A DNA stretch of 64,000 bases, taken from positions 16,917,190-16,981,189 of the forward strand of contig NC_134985.1 of assembly GCF_050947335.1 (NCBI RefSeq). Reading direction: 5' to 3'. Source of the DNA: Megachile rotundata (Eukaryota; Arthropoda; Insecta; Hymenoptera; Megachilidae). This document shows, piece by piece, positions 35,986-48,590 of the stretch. Positions within the stretch are counted from its first letter, which is position 1. Each line of letters starts with the position of its first letter. The position numbers were made by a program, and so were the translations under genes. Under the pieces are notes generated by a model. The model had not been told where the DNA came from, searched no databases, and saw nothing but the letters and a program-made list of their open reading frames with translations.

Positions 35986-37434
35986 TTTCATCAACTTACT
36001 GTGTAAAAGGGATGTAACAGCTCTTCGAACCGTTTAAAATATTGTTTCGGGGGCTGGCGGCGATGCCTTGGTTGTCCCGTTTTTTCAAATTGAATCGCGT
36101 CAGTTCACGGTGGCGTGCACGTACACGGGAAATACGTGCAGCAGGAGAACAGGCCTGTGCAAAGAACGTCGGAGGTAGGAAGGTATGAGGAGAGACTTGG
36201 CCGAACAAACAGCCGGAATTCGATTTGTCGATTCGTACTCTCGAAAATCGAGCAGTCGCTCGGCCGATAAAATGGAGAACACGGTTCCTTCTCTCTGGAG
36301 GAGATCAGGAAATAGAAGTAAACTTTGTTACTCACCTGACGTCCAAGATTAGTGGCGATCCTTCTGAGATCGATACTCTAAAGTGTTTCAAACATTCTCG
36401 ACTGCAATAGCGTCTTAACGGCAATCTGACGCCTTAAAATAATACCTATCAGTTATCCTCAAACATAAAATTGTTCAGAGTTATTTTGTCGAAATAACTT
36501 GTATTCACAAATTAATCTTAAGTGCTGTAATTTGCATTGTGATTAAATATTGTAAAAGGAAGAGGTAAATTTAGAAAATGGAGAACAGTCAGAGGTCTAA
36601 TTGACCTCCAATGGACCACTAATGTCCCCTAATATAATTTTTCATAAGTCCACTTCGTTCTGTCAACACTCAGAATTTCATCAGATCGCAACCTATCTCA
36701 TTAGATGCGTCAACACTCGCAACCCATTTCATTTCATGCGTCAACACTCGCAACAATTTCATTCGATCCATAAACACTCGCGACCCAAAATACGAGGAGG
36801 CCATTAACGCGTAAACTTCCCTCAAAGAGAAAGCTCGTATCTCCTGCACAAAATTCGCAGTCGCTCGAAAACGAGCAGAGGAGCCGAAAATGTTCGATGC
36901 ACGTTCGCATCGCGACGCCCAACGAGTCCACTTACCGACACCGTCGTGGAATACGTTTCTCTTTCTTTCTTTTCACTCACGCGCCAGTGTCACGTGTGAA
37001 AGGCGTTCAAGATACGTATTCCGATGCAGCAGCGTTTCAGACGGCGAAGTCGTTGCGAAGGCGTGTATAAAAATGGGCTGGTTCGTATGAAACTACCGGT
37101 GCGGCGTCGCTCCACGACCAAGGGTGGAGTTGTACGTACGTACGTTTTTCGGTACGTGCTCCGCGAGATGTTCGATAAAAAGAGGGTTGCTCGAAGGGAA
37201 AATGTCGAGGAGGAAAGAAAGCGCGACCTGGTCGCTTCGGATTCTAGCGATAAATGTACGGACTGCAAGCCTGGACTCGTTTTTGCCTCGTTTCTGGAGG
37301 TTCTTGCAAATTTTGGTCTCGTTAGATGCTTCATATTTTGTGATGGTGGTGGTTTTACAGTGTAGGAGAGATTTAGTCGTCTTTATTTATTGTTTCATAT
37401 GTGGACTGATATGTGGTTTGATACTTAGCTTGTT
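35986..37434. other. Mostly unique DNA with a short repeat
   Basis: CpG-rich at 36020-36410 and 36790-37330. At about 36655-36790 a 31-36-base word (GCGTCAACACTCGCAAC plus TTTCATT) is repeated three to four times. An arginine-rich + frame (37024-37365, 113 codons) overlaps frames in two other phases and on the - strand; I do not recognise it and do not call it a gene. Confidence 0.5.
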
Positions 37435-37965
37435 TGGTACCTCACAGTTTTGATACCTGTCTAACCTTGGTACCTGACTAACCTTGGCACCTGACTAATC
37501 TTGATACCTGACTAACCTTTGTACCTGACTAATTTTGGTATCTGACTAAGCTTGATACTTGACTAACCTTGGTACCTGACTAACCTTGGTACCTGACTAA
37601 GCTTGATACTTGACTAACCTTGGTACCGAACTAACCTTGGTATTTGACTAACCTTGGTATCTGACTAACCTTGGTACATGACTAATCTTGGTTCCTGACT
37701 AACCTTGGCACGTGACTAAACTTGGTACTTGACTAACTTTGATACCTGACTAACCTTGGTACCTGACTAAGCTTGATACTTGACTAACCTTGGTACCTGA
37801 CTAATCTTGGTACCTGACTAACCTTAGTATCTGACTAAACTTGGTATCTAACTAACTTTCGTACCTGTCTAACCTTGGTATCTGACATCCTTGATACCTG
37901 ACAATCTTCACATCTGACAACCTTAGTACTCAACAACCCAGATACCTCAGTATTTTGCAACCTCC
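37435..37965. repeat. 17-bp minisatellite with GGTACC
   Basis: About 26-30 copies of the 17-mer CTTGGTACCTGACTAAC, centred on the palindrome GGTACC, with variants GATACTTGACTAAC and GGTATCTGACTAAC. In places two types alternate as a 34-base dimer (CTTGGTACC unit, then AAGCTTGATAC unit). The last 80 bases are more diverged. Seventeen is not a multiple of three, and stops recur (TGACTAA), so no long frame exists here, unlike the 15-bp arrays. Confidence 0.95.
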
Positions 37966-40479
37966 ACCTCACAATACCATCGAATCTTTCTAACCTGATA
38001 CCATATACACAATAGCGTGAAACCTCGACATCACGAATTTATTCCACACATATCTATACTCCATACACATCTATTACATAACAATAGCTACCACCAGTTC
38101 CCAAAAATTGAATCGTGCACACAGCACAAACCGTTCCACGGTTTCCATCCGCGTTTCGACGTTCGGAACGAACGAGAAGTGAATCGTCGGCTAACGAGCG
38201 GTCGCGATAAATACCTCACGCCGCACTCGCTTGTGCGTAACCAGCCGAAAACGAATTGGAAACGGCGAGGAAGAGAAGAGAGCGGATCTGGCAGCGCGAC
38301 AAAGACGATCCGAGTCACACAGTGGCACAATGACCGGAGCCATTAATAACGATCAAGGCGTGATCCGCCGAAATCGTGACGCATTGTACCGACGAGAGAA
38401 ACGCTCGATCCTTGGTTAACCCTTTCGCGACAGATTTAACGTGGCCGCGAAAACGGGGACACGGAACGAGGACTTTCGAATAGGGGAGTCGTCTTCGTTT
38501 CGACGATTTATTCGATGGACCGTATTTCTAGCGGATTGCGGAGAATGCTCGATCAAAGCAGATGCTCGGAGACTGTTTCCGAGAAATTGCAACTATGTTT
38601 TAACCCCTTCGAGACGTAAGAAGCTCTTAAATTCGAGGAGGTGCATCTGAGTTTTGCTTGTTCTGAATGGGGATGTTCGACGGAAATATTAATCCTTGGA
38701 TAGGTAATTTTTGCTGATAGGTGGAGCTTCTGTTTCGTTTGACAGATTTCTGTCTTGTCATGTTACAAGATTCCTGCATCATTTTGTTACTACTAGTAGT
38801 ACTAGGTTATTAGTACTAATACTAAGTCACAGGATCTCTACATTCCAAATCTTCTATGAAGTTTGACAAGCTATATTACTATATTTATATATTTTCTTAT
38901 TAGACCCCCTAATAAGGGGACATTTTCAGATTGCTATGTTCATAGATCTTTTACGTGCAATCTTCACATCTCTCATATTCTCATATTCGTATATCTCGAC
39001 ATGTGTACATGTCCAGATCCACATCGCTGTACTTCTGGACTTCCAGCTTCTCTAACGTGCACTTCTCATACAACCGTTCTCTGTATTTTCTTCATATTTC
39101 AAGAGTTGCATATAATCAGTGAATAATTTTAGAAACAATCTCACTCCGTCCCGTTTAATTTTCTGTCATAATGATTTTCTCCGAAGCCCCTCGTAAATGC
39201 GATTCAATGTTCAGAATATTTTTCCGTCTCCCGTGTATAATTACGAGTGAAAAAGGGGTATAAATGTTCGGATGATAGAATTGGAAGAAGGACGAGAGTT
39301 ATCGTCAATTATGCGGTCAGGTTGTATTAGTCGTGGCTTGATGTCAACGATAATCGCATGCGGTTTTGAAGTAATAACTTCGGTTAGGATACCTGTATCA
39401 TTGCTCTTCCGTGATACTCTCTGGACACACGTTTCCTACGATCGTACGTAATAAGCAGTCAGCCGGCGACCTGGGATAAAAAAAATTCATTTTATCCGAG
39501 CTGCGAGTGTCTTGAATTACACGATTTTACGTGCGTACGCGATCGCCGGAGGCAGCTCATTAAACCTTTCGCTGTTGCGCATAAATACGCTCGTTGCACG
39601 CTACTTGTTTTTCCGAGCCGAACGTTGATTATATTGAGAACAACGTAACAATTTCTCCTACCTGTCTTCGCGAAATTCACGCGTCTTTCGAAATCGAACG
39701 GTTTCGATCTGTCGAGCGATCGATATACACGAGAGATTAGTGTAACACGACTAACTTTAACTACCGTCTACGCCTACTTGGTTGCATAATTAACTGTCTC
39801 GTTTTAACGTGCCACCGAAAGAACATATATACGATAATTCGTCATGCGTTGGCCATAATTACCTGAGGTTGATGGCCTGTTAACAGCCGAAAAAAATACC
39901 TGTGTAATTGAGCAGAAAAATGCCGGATAACTATGGTAATGAAAGGTCATTTTTCTGCCTGGCACTCGCGTTGAGTCGTACCTAATTACGTGTGAAATTA
40001 GAAAATTAATTGCTCGATAGTTCATATTGTAATTTTATCGACAGTAGTTTGGATAAGCTTTCGAAACGGTTCAAGTGACAATATGTTATGAGTAATAAAC
40101 CTACATACGACACGCACGGAAGCTGAATTGCTTGTTTTATTAACACGGCGCAACTAGTCTGCCCACGGCACTGACACATCACTTGCTCCACTTTGGGCAG
40201 ACCCGTCACGCTTATTCGTCGTCGCAAACCATCTGCGATTCTTACTATTCTATTTATTGCGTTCAATCATAGATAAATCGACGATGGCTTGTACATTATG
40301 AACTTGAAATATCTTCCTCTGGGATGAGGACGCATATGTGGATAACTACATATGTGGAACATGTGTGGGGAGGTTCTTGGAAGAAATTATTTTGTAGTAC
40401 AATTGTGAAATTTTGTCTGATACAAATTATGATGATTTATAAGAAGAAGGATAGTTTAGCTCAAAAATACAATTGGGAG
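37966..40479. other. Unique DNA, no gene recognised
   Basis: CpG-rich at 38100-38650 with overlapping frames on both strands (38017-38346 +, 38088-38330 -). AT-rich at 38650-39180, mixed after that. Two perfect palindromes lie close together at 38788-38801 and 38809-38820. No known gene. Confidence 0.55.
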
Positions 40480-40725
40480 GATGTGGAGGTTTGAGGATGT
40501 GTGATATGGTCATATAGGGATCGACATGTGGAGACATGTGAGGTTATGTAGATAGATGTGAATGTAGAAATAAGAGGATACATAATTTTGAAGATAAAGG
40601 GATGTGATAATACAGAGATTTGATGCAAGTAGAACAGAAATGTGGAGATGAGAGCATATGTGTAGATGTAAGCATATGTGGATGTAGAGATATGGGGATG
40701 AAGAGTCTGAATATACAGGGATCCA
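40480..40725. repeat. Degenerate GGATGTGGAGATATG tract
   Basis: Irregular repetition of GATGTGG, GGAGATGAG, CATATGTG and GGATGTAGAGATATGGGG. On the other strand these words (CCACATATCCCC-like) resemble the 15-bp array C at 41945-42716, so this may be a diverged, inverted relative. Minus-strand frames here only translate the repeat. Confidence 0.75.
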
Positions 40726-41944
40726 TGCATCAAAGTAATCCTTCTACCCAGCTACTATCTGACTACTAATGATTCTAATTAGTAAAGTACTGTTGTAATT
40801 GCTGTACAAACTGTCCTACATTCCAACTCCACATCCTGCAATAATCCAACATGAACATACCAATATGACTCTACATTCTTTACCACATTGACTCTACCAC
40901 AATCTCAAATACCCATAATATCTCCTGTACCTTCGAACTCCCCTCACGCTGTGAAACCTCCCAAAATGTTGAAGAAAACTCAATGAAGCTCGTAAGAACG
41001 AGCCTATATAGAATCATAACAGTTTGTAAGAGATCCGCGGTTAGGAGCGCCTAATAGAATCGTGCAGAGGGTAGAAGAAAAAGTCGGGTAAATCCGATTT
41101 CCCGGCTAAATTCCATTTTTATCCGTCAGCCGTGTTTCCCCCGGTTATTACCAGCAGCTTGTCCGAAGGCTCGTCTTGCTCGTAGGCGTTCCACTCGGCT
41201 CCGGAACGCCTAAAGTGTCGGCTAGAACGACTATTATGCCCATCTGCCGGCATAACGAGGCGTAATTGAAATCTCTCGTATATACGAACGTACGGTCAGG
41301 CTTTCTCACGTTAGGGCCACAATTAGCTTTATTGTCGCGTCTGTGTGTGACGAGGCCATCTCTAACGGTGCCGTGTGTATCGCCAACAGGCCTCGAAGAA
41401 GACCAGAGGCGCCGTTCTTCCTGGTAGAACGCGAGATCTCGCGATGTCACGACGCTTCCTCGTTCTCGTTATCGGACCTCGTCCTATCGCGAAATTCTAT
41501 ACCGACGGAATTGCGAGGAAACGGTTGCATGGCACTTTGCTTCCTCTTCTCAACGATACACGTAATTATCATCACGCTGTGGGGTCCCGTTCTTCAGGGG
41601 TAATTGAATATTTCTTGGAGAACGTGGGTTAATCACTTCGGCTCTGCGATTTTAATTGTTTATAGAATTTTAGTTATGTATTATCGAAATTTATTTTTTT
41701 TTGTTGGGTGGAGCTGCGATATATTGGAGGGGCAAGATGAAAATCGGCAATATATTGAACTATGAAGAATTTTCTTATAGGATGGTGCGATGTGGAGTTA
41801 TATGGGAAGACGCTCTTTATGGAGCTTTGGATAGTTATCCCCAGAGTTTGTAGACATAGGGCAGACCCCTATATTACTAGGTTCTTGTATTTTTACATTG
41901 CTACATCCTTAGATTTCTATATAAGCAGTACAAGATAGGTACAT
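40726..41944. other. Unique DNA, no gene recognised
   Basis: Pyrimidine-rich at first, CpG-rich at about 41030-41640 with overlapping frames (41148-41450 -, 41343-41603 +, 41375-41632 +), none recognisable. AT-rich at 41640-41940. Confidence 0.55.
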
Positions 41945-42716
41945 TCATATTCCAATGCCTTCAAATCCCTATATGACCAAATCCACATATCCCCAAATCC
42001 ACATGTCCCGAAATCCATATATCTCCAAATTCACATGTCCCCAAATCCACACATCCCCAAATCCACACATCTCAAAATCCACATATCCCCAAATCTACAC
42101 ATCCCCAAATCCACATATCCCCAAATCCACATATCCCCAACTCCACACATCCCCAAATCTACACGTCCCAAAATCCATATATCCCAACTCCACACATCTC
42201 CAAATCCACACATCCCCAAATCCACACATCTCCAAATCCACATATCCCCATTCCACATTTCCCCAAATCCACATATCCCCAACTCCACACATCCCCAAAT
42301 CCACACGTCCTAAAATCCACATATCCCAACTCCACACATCTTCATATCCACACATCCCAAAATCTACATATCCCAATTCCACACATGTCCAAATCCACAC
42401 ATCCCCAAATCCACACATCTCCAAATCCACACATCCCCATTCCACACATCCCCATTCCACATATCCCCAAATTCACACATCCCCAAATTCACAAATCCCT
42501 AAATCCACACATCTCCAAATCCGCACATCCTCAAATCCACATATCCCCAACTCCACACAGCCCCAAATTCACACGTCCCAAAATCCACATATCCCCAACT
42601 CCACACATCCTCAAATCCACATATCCCCAAATCCACATATTCCCAAATCCACACATCTCCAAATCCACAAATCCCCAAATCCACATACCCCCAAATCCAC
42701 ATATCCCCAATCCCAT
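41945..42716. repeat. 15-bp satellite array C (CCAAATCCACACATC)
   Basis: About fifty copies of the 15-mer CCAAATCCACACATC with variants ACATATCCC, ACACATCTC and ACACGTCCCAAAATC. Because 15 is divisible by three and the monomer has no stop in several phases, both strands stay open. The longest frame of the window (41955-42722 +, 255 codons) runs through it as a pentapeptide series (PNPHI, PKSTY, PQIHT). It is best read as a repeat artefact. The ACACGTCCC variants link this array to the ACGCGT arrays. Confidence 0.95.
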
Positions 42717-42799
42717 TTATAATGATCTATTTAAATAATCTACTTAGATAATCTACTTAAGAGTGATTCTCATAAATGATGTGATTATACGATACAATT

Positions 42800-43035
42800 A
42801 AATTCGTTGCATTACTGAAATAACTACTTGAAATATTCAAATTCGTTTCATTAGTGAAATAAGTACAAATTTGTTTCACAAATGAAACAAGAACTCGAAG
42901 CAATTAAATTCGATTCACAAATGAAATAAGTACTTCAGATGATTAAATTCGTTGCACGAGTGAAATGAGTGCTTGAAATCATTAAAGTTATTTCGGAAAT
43001 GAAATAGTTACATGAAATACGTGAATACATTTCCT
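42800..43035. repeat. 39-bp tandem array, about six copies
   Basis: Units open with AAATTCGTT or AAATTCGATT and contain TGAAATAAGTACTTGAAAT. The full unit is 39 bases; the second copy is shortened by about 11 bases. Copies are moderately diverged, most so at the right end. Confidence 0.88.
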
Positions 43036-46000
43036 AAATTAAATAATTAAATTTATTTGATAAATGAAACAAATGTCATAACCGCACTCTCAGATCTACT
43101 AAAATATAATTCCATTTGATCTGCAATAATGGATTAATTTTAAAATAAACTAACTACGAATAAATCGTTAAAATACAATAAGATGAAATACTTATAAAAT
43201 AGAATGTGTAAAGAAATTTTTTCAAAGACCAATTGCATCAGAAATTACAATAATACTGATGTTACAACAATTAGCACATTACAAGTACATTTGCTGTATA
43301 AATGATTAATAAGTATGTTGGTGTCGGTCGATTGGTGGAACCACACAGAGGGTGAACCAATGGCGAGTTGTTAATTATTACTTCCAGCTATCACAGGCAG
43401 ACAACGAGCGAATCATAACTCGAGCGTTAATTAAACGTGAAACTTCCAGGTCTGGTGTCGTTCAGCCAGTGACCATTTATAACGAAAAATATTTTTGATC
43501 TACGACGGATAAGAGGCGGTTCCGTGCCGCGTAACGGGATTTTTCGAGTTTGTATTGTGCTGTTGGCGGCGATCGAGAAAGTGTATCTCGTTATGGTGCG
43601 TCGGGGAAAAACGAGAAACGCTTGCACGCATTCGTACTTGGGACATTTTGATTGGGTATATCGATACGTATCGACCGTGTCCGTGACAATAATCTCGTTA
43701 AGCGTAGGATACATGTACATGGCGCTCGGAAAACTTGTACTCGAAGTAACGTTTGTCAAGATGGAAAAGGAACAATTATTCATTTTTAACTTACTGCGTA
43801 TTCAATTTTCAACACGTGATACGATCGTTGCTGATATGATCATGCAATGCTATATTATTTATTAACTACAGAGAAAAGAGTCTATTAAAAAAAATTGTGG
43901 AGAAATGTTAGAAAATTTTTATTTCATTTACAGTGGGACTGAAAGTGCTACGTTGAAATTGACATATTTAATTAATATCTGATGTATAATAATTTTATAT
44001 GTACATACGATAATGATGTACGTAATTTTTTATATATGATAATTTTATACACGTGACATCTGTAAATAATTTTTTAACAACAGTTCAATTTTTTTGTTGC
44101 AGGTACATGTAGTTAATTATAGAGGGTCTTGGGAGATTCATTTTGCAAAAGGACAGTGAGTAAAGAATTTCACTTTCAATGTGCCAAGTCTTATTTCAAA
44201 GAAAAAATAGAACGTACTCGTACGAGTGGTACAACGCACTCGTCAGCCATTTTGATCGGTTCGCACGTTTAGTGTCGCATAAACTCATATGCCTTTATGG
44301 AGGAACTTTATTAAATAGCACAATATAGAACTTCCGTACGCTCTGAAACTTCGAAACTTTTTTGAACACCGTATATATCCCTCGTAGTTGATCTTCGCCC
44401 TGGGGAAATAAACGACACCGGTGTTCTAGTCCACCGGTAATTTCGTCACCAAGGAACGTGGCTCCCGATATCCATTCTGACCCTCCTTAGTAATCCAACA
44501 ACTTCTAGCAACCAATGCTGGATGGATGAACCTCCAGAATCTAAATCAGATAACCGTGTCGAAGGAATCGTCCTCGAATCTCGTTACATTGTCGTAAATC
44601 TGATTCCATGATAATACATTCATCGAAGCGGGTGTTCCGGTCGTGAAAAATGACCGTGCACGGTGTGATGGATGAAGGTTCGGGTCAGATGGGTAATCTG
44701 CCATTTGCGAGGACATGATTACAGGATAATAAAATAAAGGATACTATCAATTTCACGAGGCTTTCGAAAATCTGTGAAATCTTTTGAGGAAACGGTTTTG
44801 TTTCCACCACTTCGACTCAAAATTCCCAAATTTCCTGAATCTCCAAATCGAACATCACAAACGCAGTCACGTCTCTCAAAGACTGTCCCAGTTTCCGCAG
44901 CAACATTCAGGCAAACAAAAGTCTCCGATCTAACAACCCTTATAAATTCGCCGACACGAATATCATCGTGTTGAATTACCGCGAGCAGGGTGGGAGTAAA
45001 CTGTTTTCGAGCGAAGCGGCGTAGGTATCATTAGCCGAGGTCTGCGGTGCAGCCTTCTTGTCGCAACTAACTGAACGGGAACATTAGGCACGTAGGTAGT
45101 TCGCGTGCTACCTAATGTAGGATCTTGATCTGGTACTAGAATAGATCGACGAGGAAGAATGTTCTTCCGAGCAGTGGTAAGTTGGCCGCGGAATGTTAAC
45201 CAGACGTCGTAACTCGCGTTTATCGGTTCTCGATGTTATTAGTTCCACCCCGTGGTACTCGAACGGAGCCATTCGACGGACGCTCGTTCCTTCGTTCGCT
45301 GTATATCCGTTCCTTTTAATTGTTTACCCGTGGTCCCGGTAAATTAAACCTCTTCGGGCACGATCGATACCGAGCACACACACCGGAGTAAGTCTGACAC
45401 GGTCTGGAATCCTCGAGATTTCAATCGCGATTGAGACTTCGTGTTCTAGCCGTCTCTCTCTCGTTCGGGCGAAACAGGCTTGGGTGATTTAGAAGTGGGC
45501 CAACTTGGAGAAATTGGCAGAGTTTCAATGTTTAAAGTGAATTTCTCTCGAAGTGAATAATTGTGGTGTATTTTTGGCGGAGGTTCCGTTTAACTGCGTT
45601 TGAATTTCTATAATGTGACGACTGATGTGTGATACCAAGGGGGACTTGAGTTATATCTTAGACACCGTGGAAATCAGAACATCGAAGTTATAAAATATGG
45701 ACCTTGAAAAACCATCAAATAAAATATTCGTAAATACAAAAATTCTCCCATATGAAACCAAAAAATTCGAAAAATGTCCACGAGTCTAAAATGTCTAAAT
45801 ATCTAAACGTATCCTGCATCGTATCGAAAGTGTCACATCCATAGACCAATAAACGCGCCTCGTTGCACGTTCGAAACGTTTGTTTGAACAAGTGTCAGGG
45901 TAATCGTTGTTCACGTAGCTCGCAGAGTAGCGATTTCAAGGAACATTGTGTCGGCGTCTGTTGCCTCGACGACGTTCTGTCGCTTGCGTAGGTGATCACG

Positions 46001-46363
46001 GTTCAACCTGGACACTCGTTGATCGGTGATTCTAAATAAACCGTGGAATTTATGCCGGTGTCGAGTTGCCGGTCTTGAGCAACCGTAGACGCATTGTAAG
46101 AAAGTGAAAGAATACTTCTCGGACCAGTAATCGTCGGATTCGTGCGTTACGACGCCTGTGCGTATGTTGAATATACCGGAGGTGCGATAAATATCGCGTT
46201 TTATTCGTACGATATTTTCGTATGTCCTTATCGAACTGGCTTAGCTGGAAATTAGAATTCCGAACGGGTCTTGTTTTGGCGAACGGAGAAATATGGGGTG
46301 CGAGCCGAGGGTTCCATCGTGTCTAATATAAAACAAAATTTATTCGATTGGGTATACGAGGGA
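43036..46363. other. Unique DNA, no gene recognised
   Basis: AT-rich to about 43310 and at 43860-44210. CpG-rich at 43320-43740, 44220-44720 and 44960-46270. Two frames of about 115 codons face each other on opposite strands at 43427-43865. The + one has hydrophobic stretches (VCIVLLAAIEKVYLV, VSVTIISLSVGYMYMAL) that could look like membrane segments, but nothing identifies it. Confidence 0.5.
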
Positions 46364-46997
46364 CGAACTTTCACTGTAGTTCATTATTTACATTCATTTG
46401 ATCATTGAATTTGTAATAGGAATTCTTTTCAATTGTAATAGTATGTTTATAAGACACGAATTTATTTTTGATAATTTATAAAGTAATATTTATTAAAAAT
46501 TGTATTCTCTCAGACATGTTTAGCAGATAGGTACCCACACTGCAGTGTACCAAGGAACTTTCAAATAAAATAAAACCACAAACATTCGCCGTAGTTCATT
46601 ATTTCCACTTGATCACCGAATTTGTAATAGGAGTTTTTTAAAATTGTGATCATTTAGAAGACTTGAATTCGTTTTTGTTAATTTTCATATTTACTAAAAA
46701 ATGTATTCTCTCAGACATGTTTACCAGATAGGCACCTACACTGCAGTGTACCAAGGAACTTTCAAATAAAATAAAACCACAAACATTCGCCGTAGTTCAT
46801 TATTTCCACTTGATCACCGAATTTGTAATAGGAGTTTTTTAAAATTGTAATCATTTAGAAGACTTGAATTCGTTTTTGTTAATTTTCATATTTACTAAAA
46901 AATGTATTCTCTCAGACATGTTTACCAGATAGGTACCCACTCTGCAGTGTACCAAGGAACTTTCAAATAAAACAAAACCGCGAACTTTCGCTGTAGC
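46364..46997. repeat. 201-bp tandem array, three copies
   Basis: TGTATTCTCTCAGACATG occurs at 46501, 46702 and 46903, exactly 201 bases apart. The array opens at CGAACTTTCACTGTAG and closes at CGAACTTTCGCTGTAG. The second and third copies differ at only about ten positions, while the first is more diverged. Each unit carries CTGCAGTGTACCAAGGAAC. No significant open frame. Confidence 0.95.
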
Positions 46998-48089
46998 ATA
47001 AAATTAGCATAGAGTTAATTCCGGCAACACCGTTAATTCCATCTGAGAGCTAAATGCTTACAAGAAAATCGGCCTAATAAATTCTCAGATTGCAACGGTA
47101 CCCAACATTTTCCAACTGGTAGAAAATCGGCGTCTTTCTCGCGGTACGAGTACGCGAGAAATCGGCGAGAAGGAACGCGTCTGGCGTGCAGATTGGATTG
47201 CATCGGTGTGCATTTCGATCGACAACGGACCGTTTATACCTTTATATCATCAATCAAGCGGGCCAGGTAGCGCAGGTGTATAAACGCGCGGCATCATTCC
47301 GGATTGATCGATGAGCCCAGCGAGACGTAAAACGAAAGAGTACACGTTGGAGCGGCAACGAGAGTAACGGTAGCCGGGTTCGGTAGCGAGACAGGGACGG
47401 AGAAAATGAGAGAAGAGGCTCGGTGCCTCGAAACACAGTCGAAGGCTCGTCTATATTTTAACCAGGGAAGCTCGACAGAGCGTTAAAACGAGCCGTCAAC
47501 GTACCCCGGTGCGAGAGAGTATTAATTACGAAGCGATGGACGTCCAACGTGGTTCCTCTGATCCGGCAATACGCGTGCATATACCGGCAGTGTATTATGC
47601 CGGCGAGATACACCGTTCGGCACAAAAGAAAAAAGAAATTCTTATCCACCATTAGCGACGACTTGCCAAGCTCGTCGAATTAGTCCGCTGCAACGAGCAT
47701 CGATCGATCCTCCATACGAACCTGCCTTTAACGCACCTTGATAAAGCTATTTAGTTCCAGTCCGTTCTGTACACGAGTCGCCAGCTCGCCTTCGAGTTCA
47801 TGCTTCATTATAGTGACGTACCGCGTGAAATCCGACTCGTTCGACGATTGCTTCGACTCTGCTCGAATTATGCGACCGGGGCTTAACCTGACATCGATGA
47901 CAATGCGTGCTGTTGTTGACAATCGCCAATTGCTGACTCGTTATTTATTCTACCTGCTTTGATACATTTTTGTTGGTGTTCTTTCATAGCTGAATTTTTC
48001 TTGTGATTATTTTTTGGGTTCATATACGGTCTTCTGAATAACTGTGTTTGGTGTAGGAAAGTTGGAGGTGGTTGGTTGTGAGAGGACTA
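46998..48089. other. Unique DNA, no gene recognised
   Basis: Largely CpG-rich with many CG dinucleotides (47100-47900). Small frames on both strands (for example 47254-47436 -, 47738-47962 + facing 47728-47922 -) carry no recognised motif. Confidence 0.55.
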
Positions 48090-48590
48090 TCTTTAAATTT
48101 CCGATATACAAATCTCCAATATACAGATTCCAATATCCCGAATTCTCAACTTCCTCGAATTAACCCCTATATTAAATTAGCCCTTAAATTCACAATTTAC
48201 ATTCCTGGAGTTTTGAAGTCAACAACCTCTAAATCAATAAAGCTAGACTCTAAAGCTCCAAACTTCACATAGCCCAATACCTATCTTCCCTGATGGGTAT
48301 ATCCAAATCTAGAAATTCCCATATGTCCACATATGTGATAGACCAAATTAGCTAACTTATACTTCACAATTTCCATCTTCCCTGATGGGCACATCCAAAT
48401 TTTAAAATTCCCTTATGTCCACCTATCCAAAAGCCCAAATTAACTAACTGATACTTCAGAATTTCCACCCTCCACAATATCAAACTTCCTCAACTTCCTC
48501 AAGATCCCAACTTCCAAATTTCTATTAACAGCTAGTCAACCTAGTCCTAATCCCCAAAATTCCTCCCATCTACCAAAAATTCTATCTCCA
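48090..48590. repeat. Pyrimidine-rich tract with 93-bp duplication
   Basis: Low-complexity sequence of CCAAATT and CTTCC words. Within it a 93-base unit is duplicated: ATCTTCCCTGATGGG at 48282 and 48375, each followed by AATTCCC, TATGTCCAC and CTAAC words, with a third, weak partial copy near 48460. Confidence 0.8.

Noticed and set aside
41955..42722. 255-codon open frame as a protein gene
   Set aside because: It is a translation of a 15-bp satellite, the other strand is open as well, and the residue series repeats every five positions with no domain.
43427..43865. Opposed frames of 118 and 113 codons as membrane proteins
   Set aside because: Both strands are open over the same bases. The hydrophobic stretches are ordinary for such composition and no family match is known to me.
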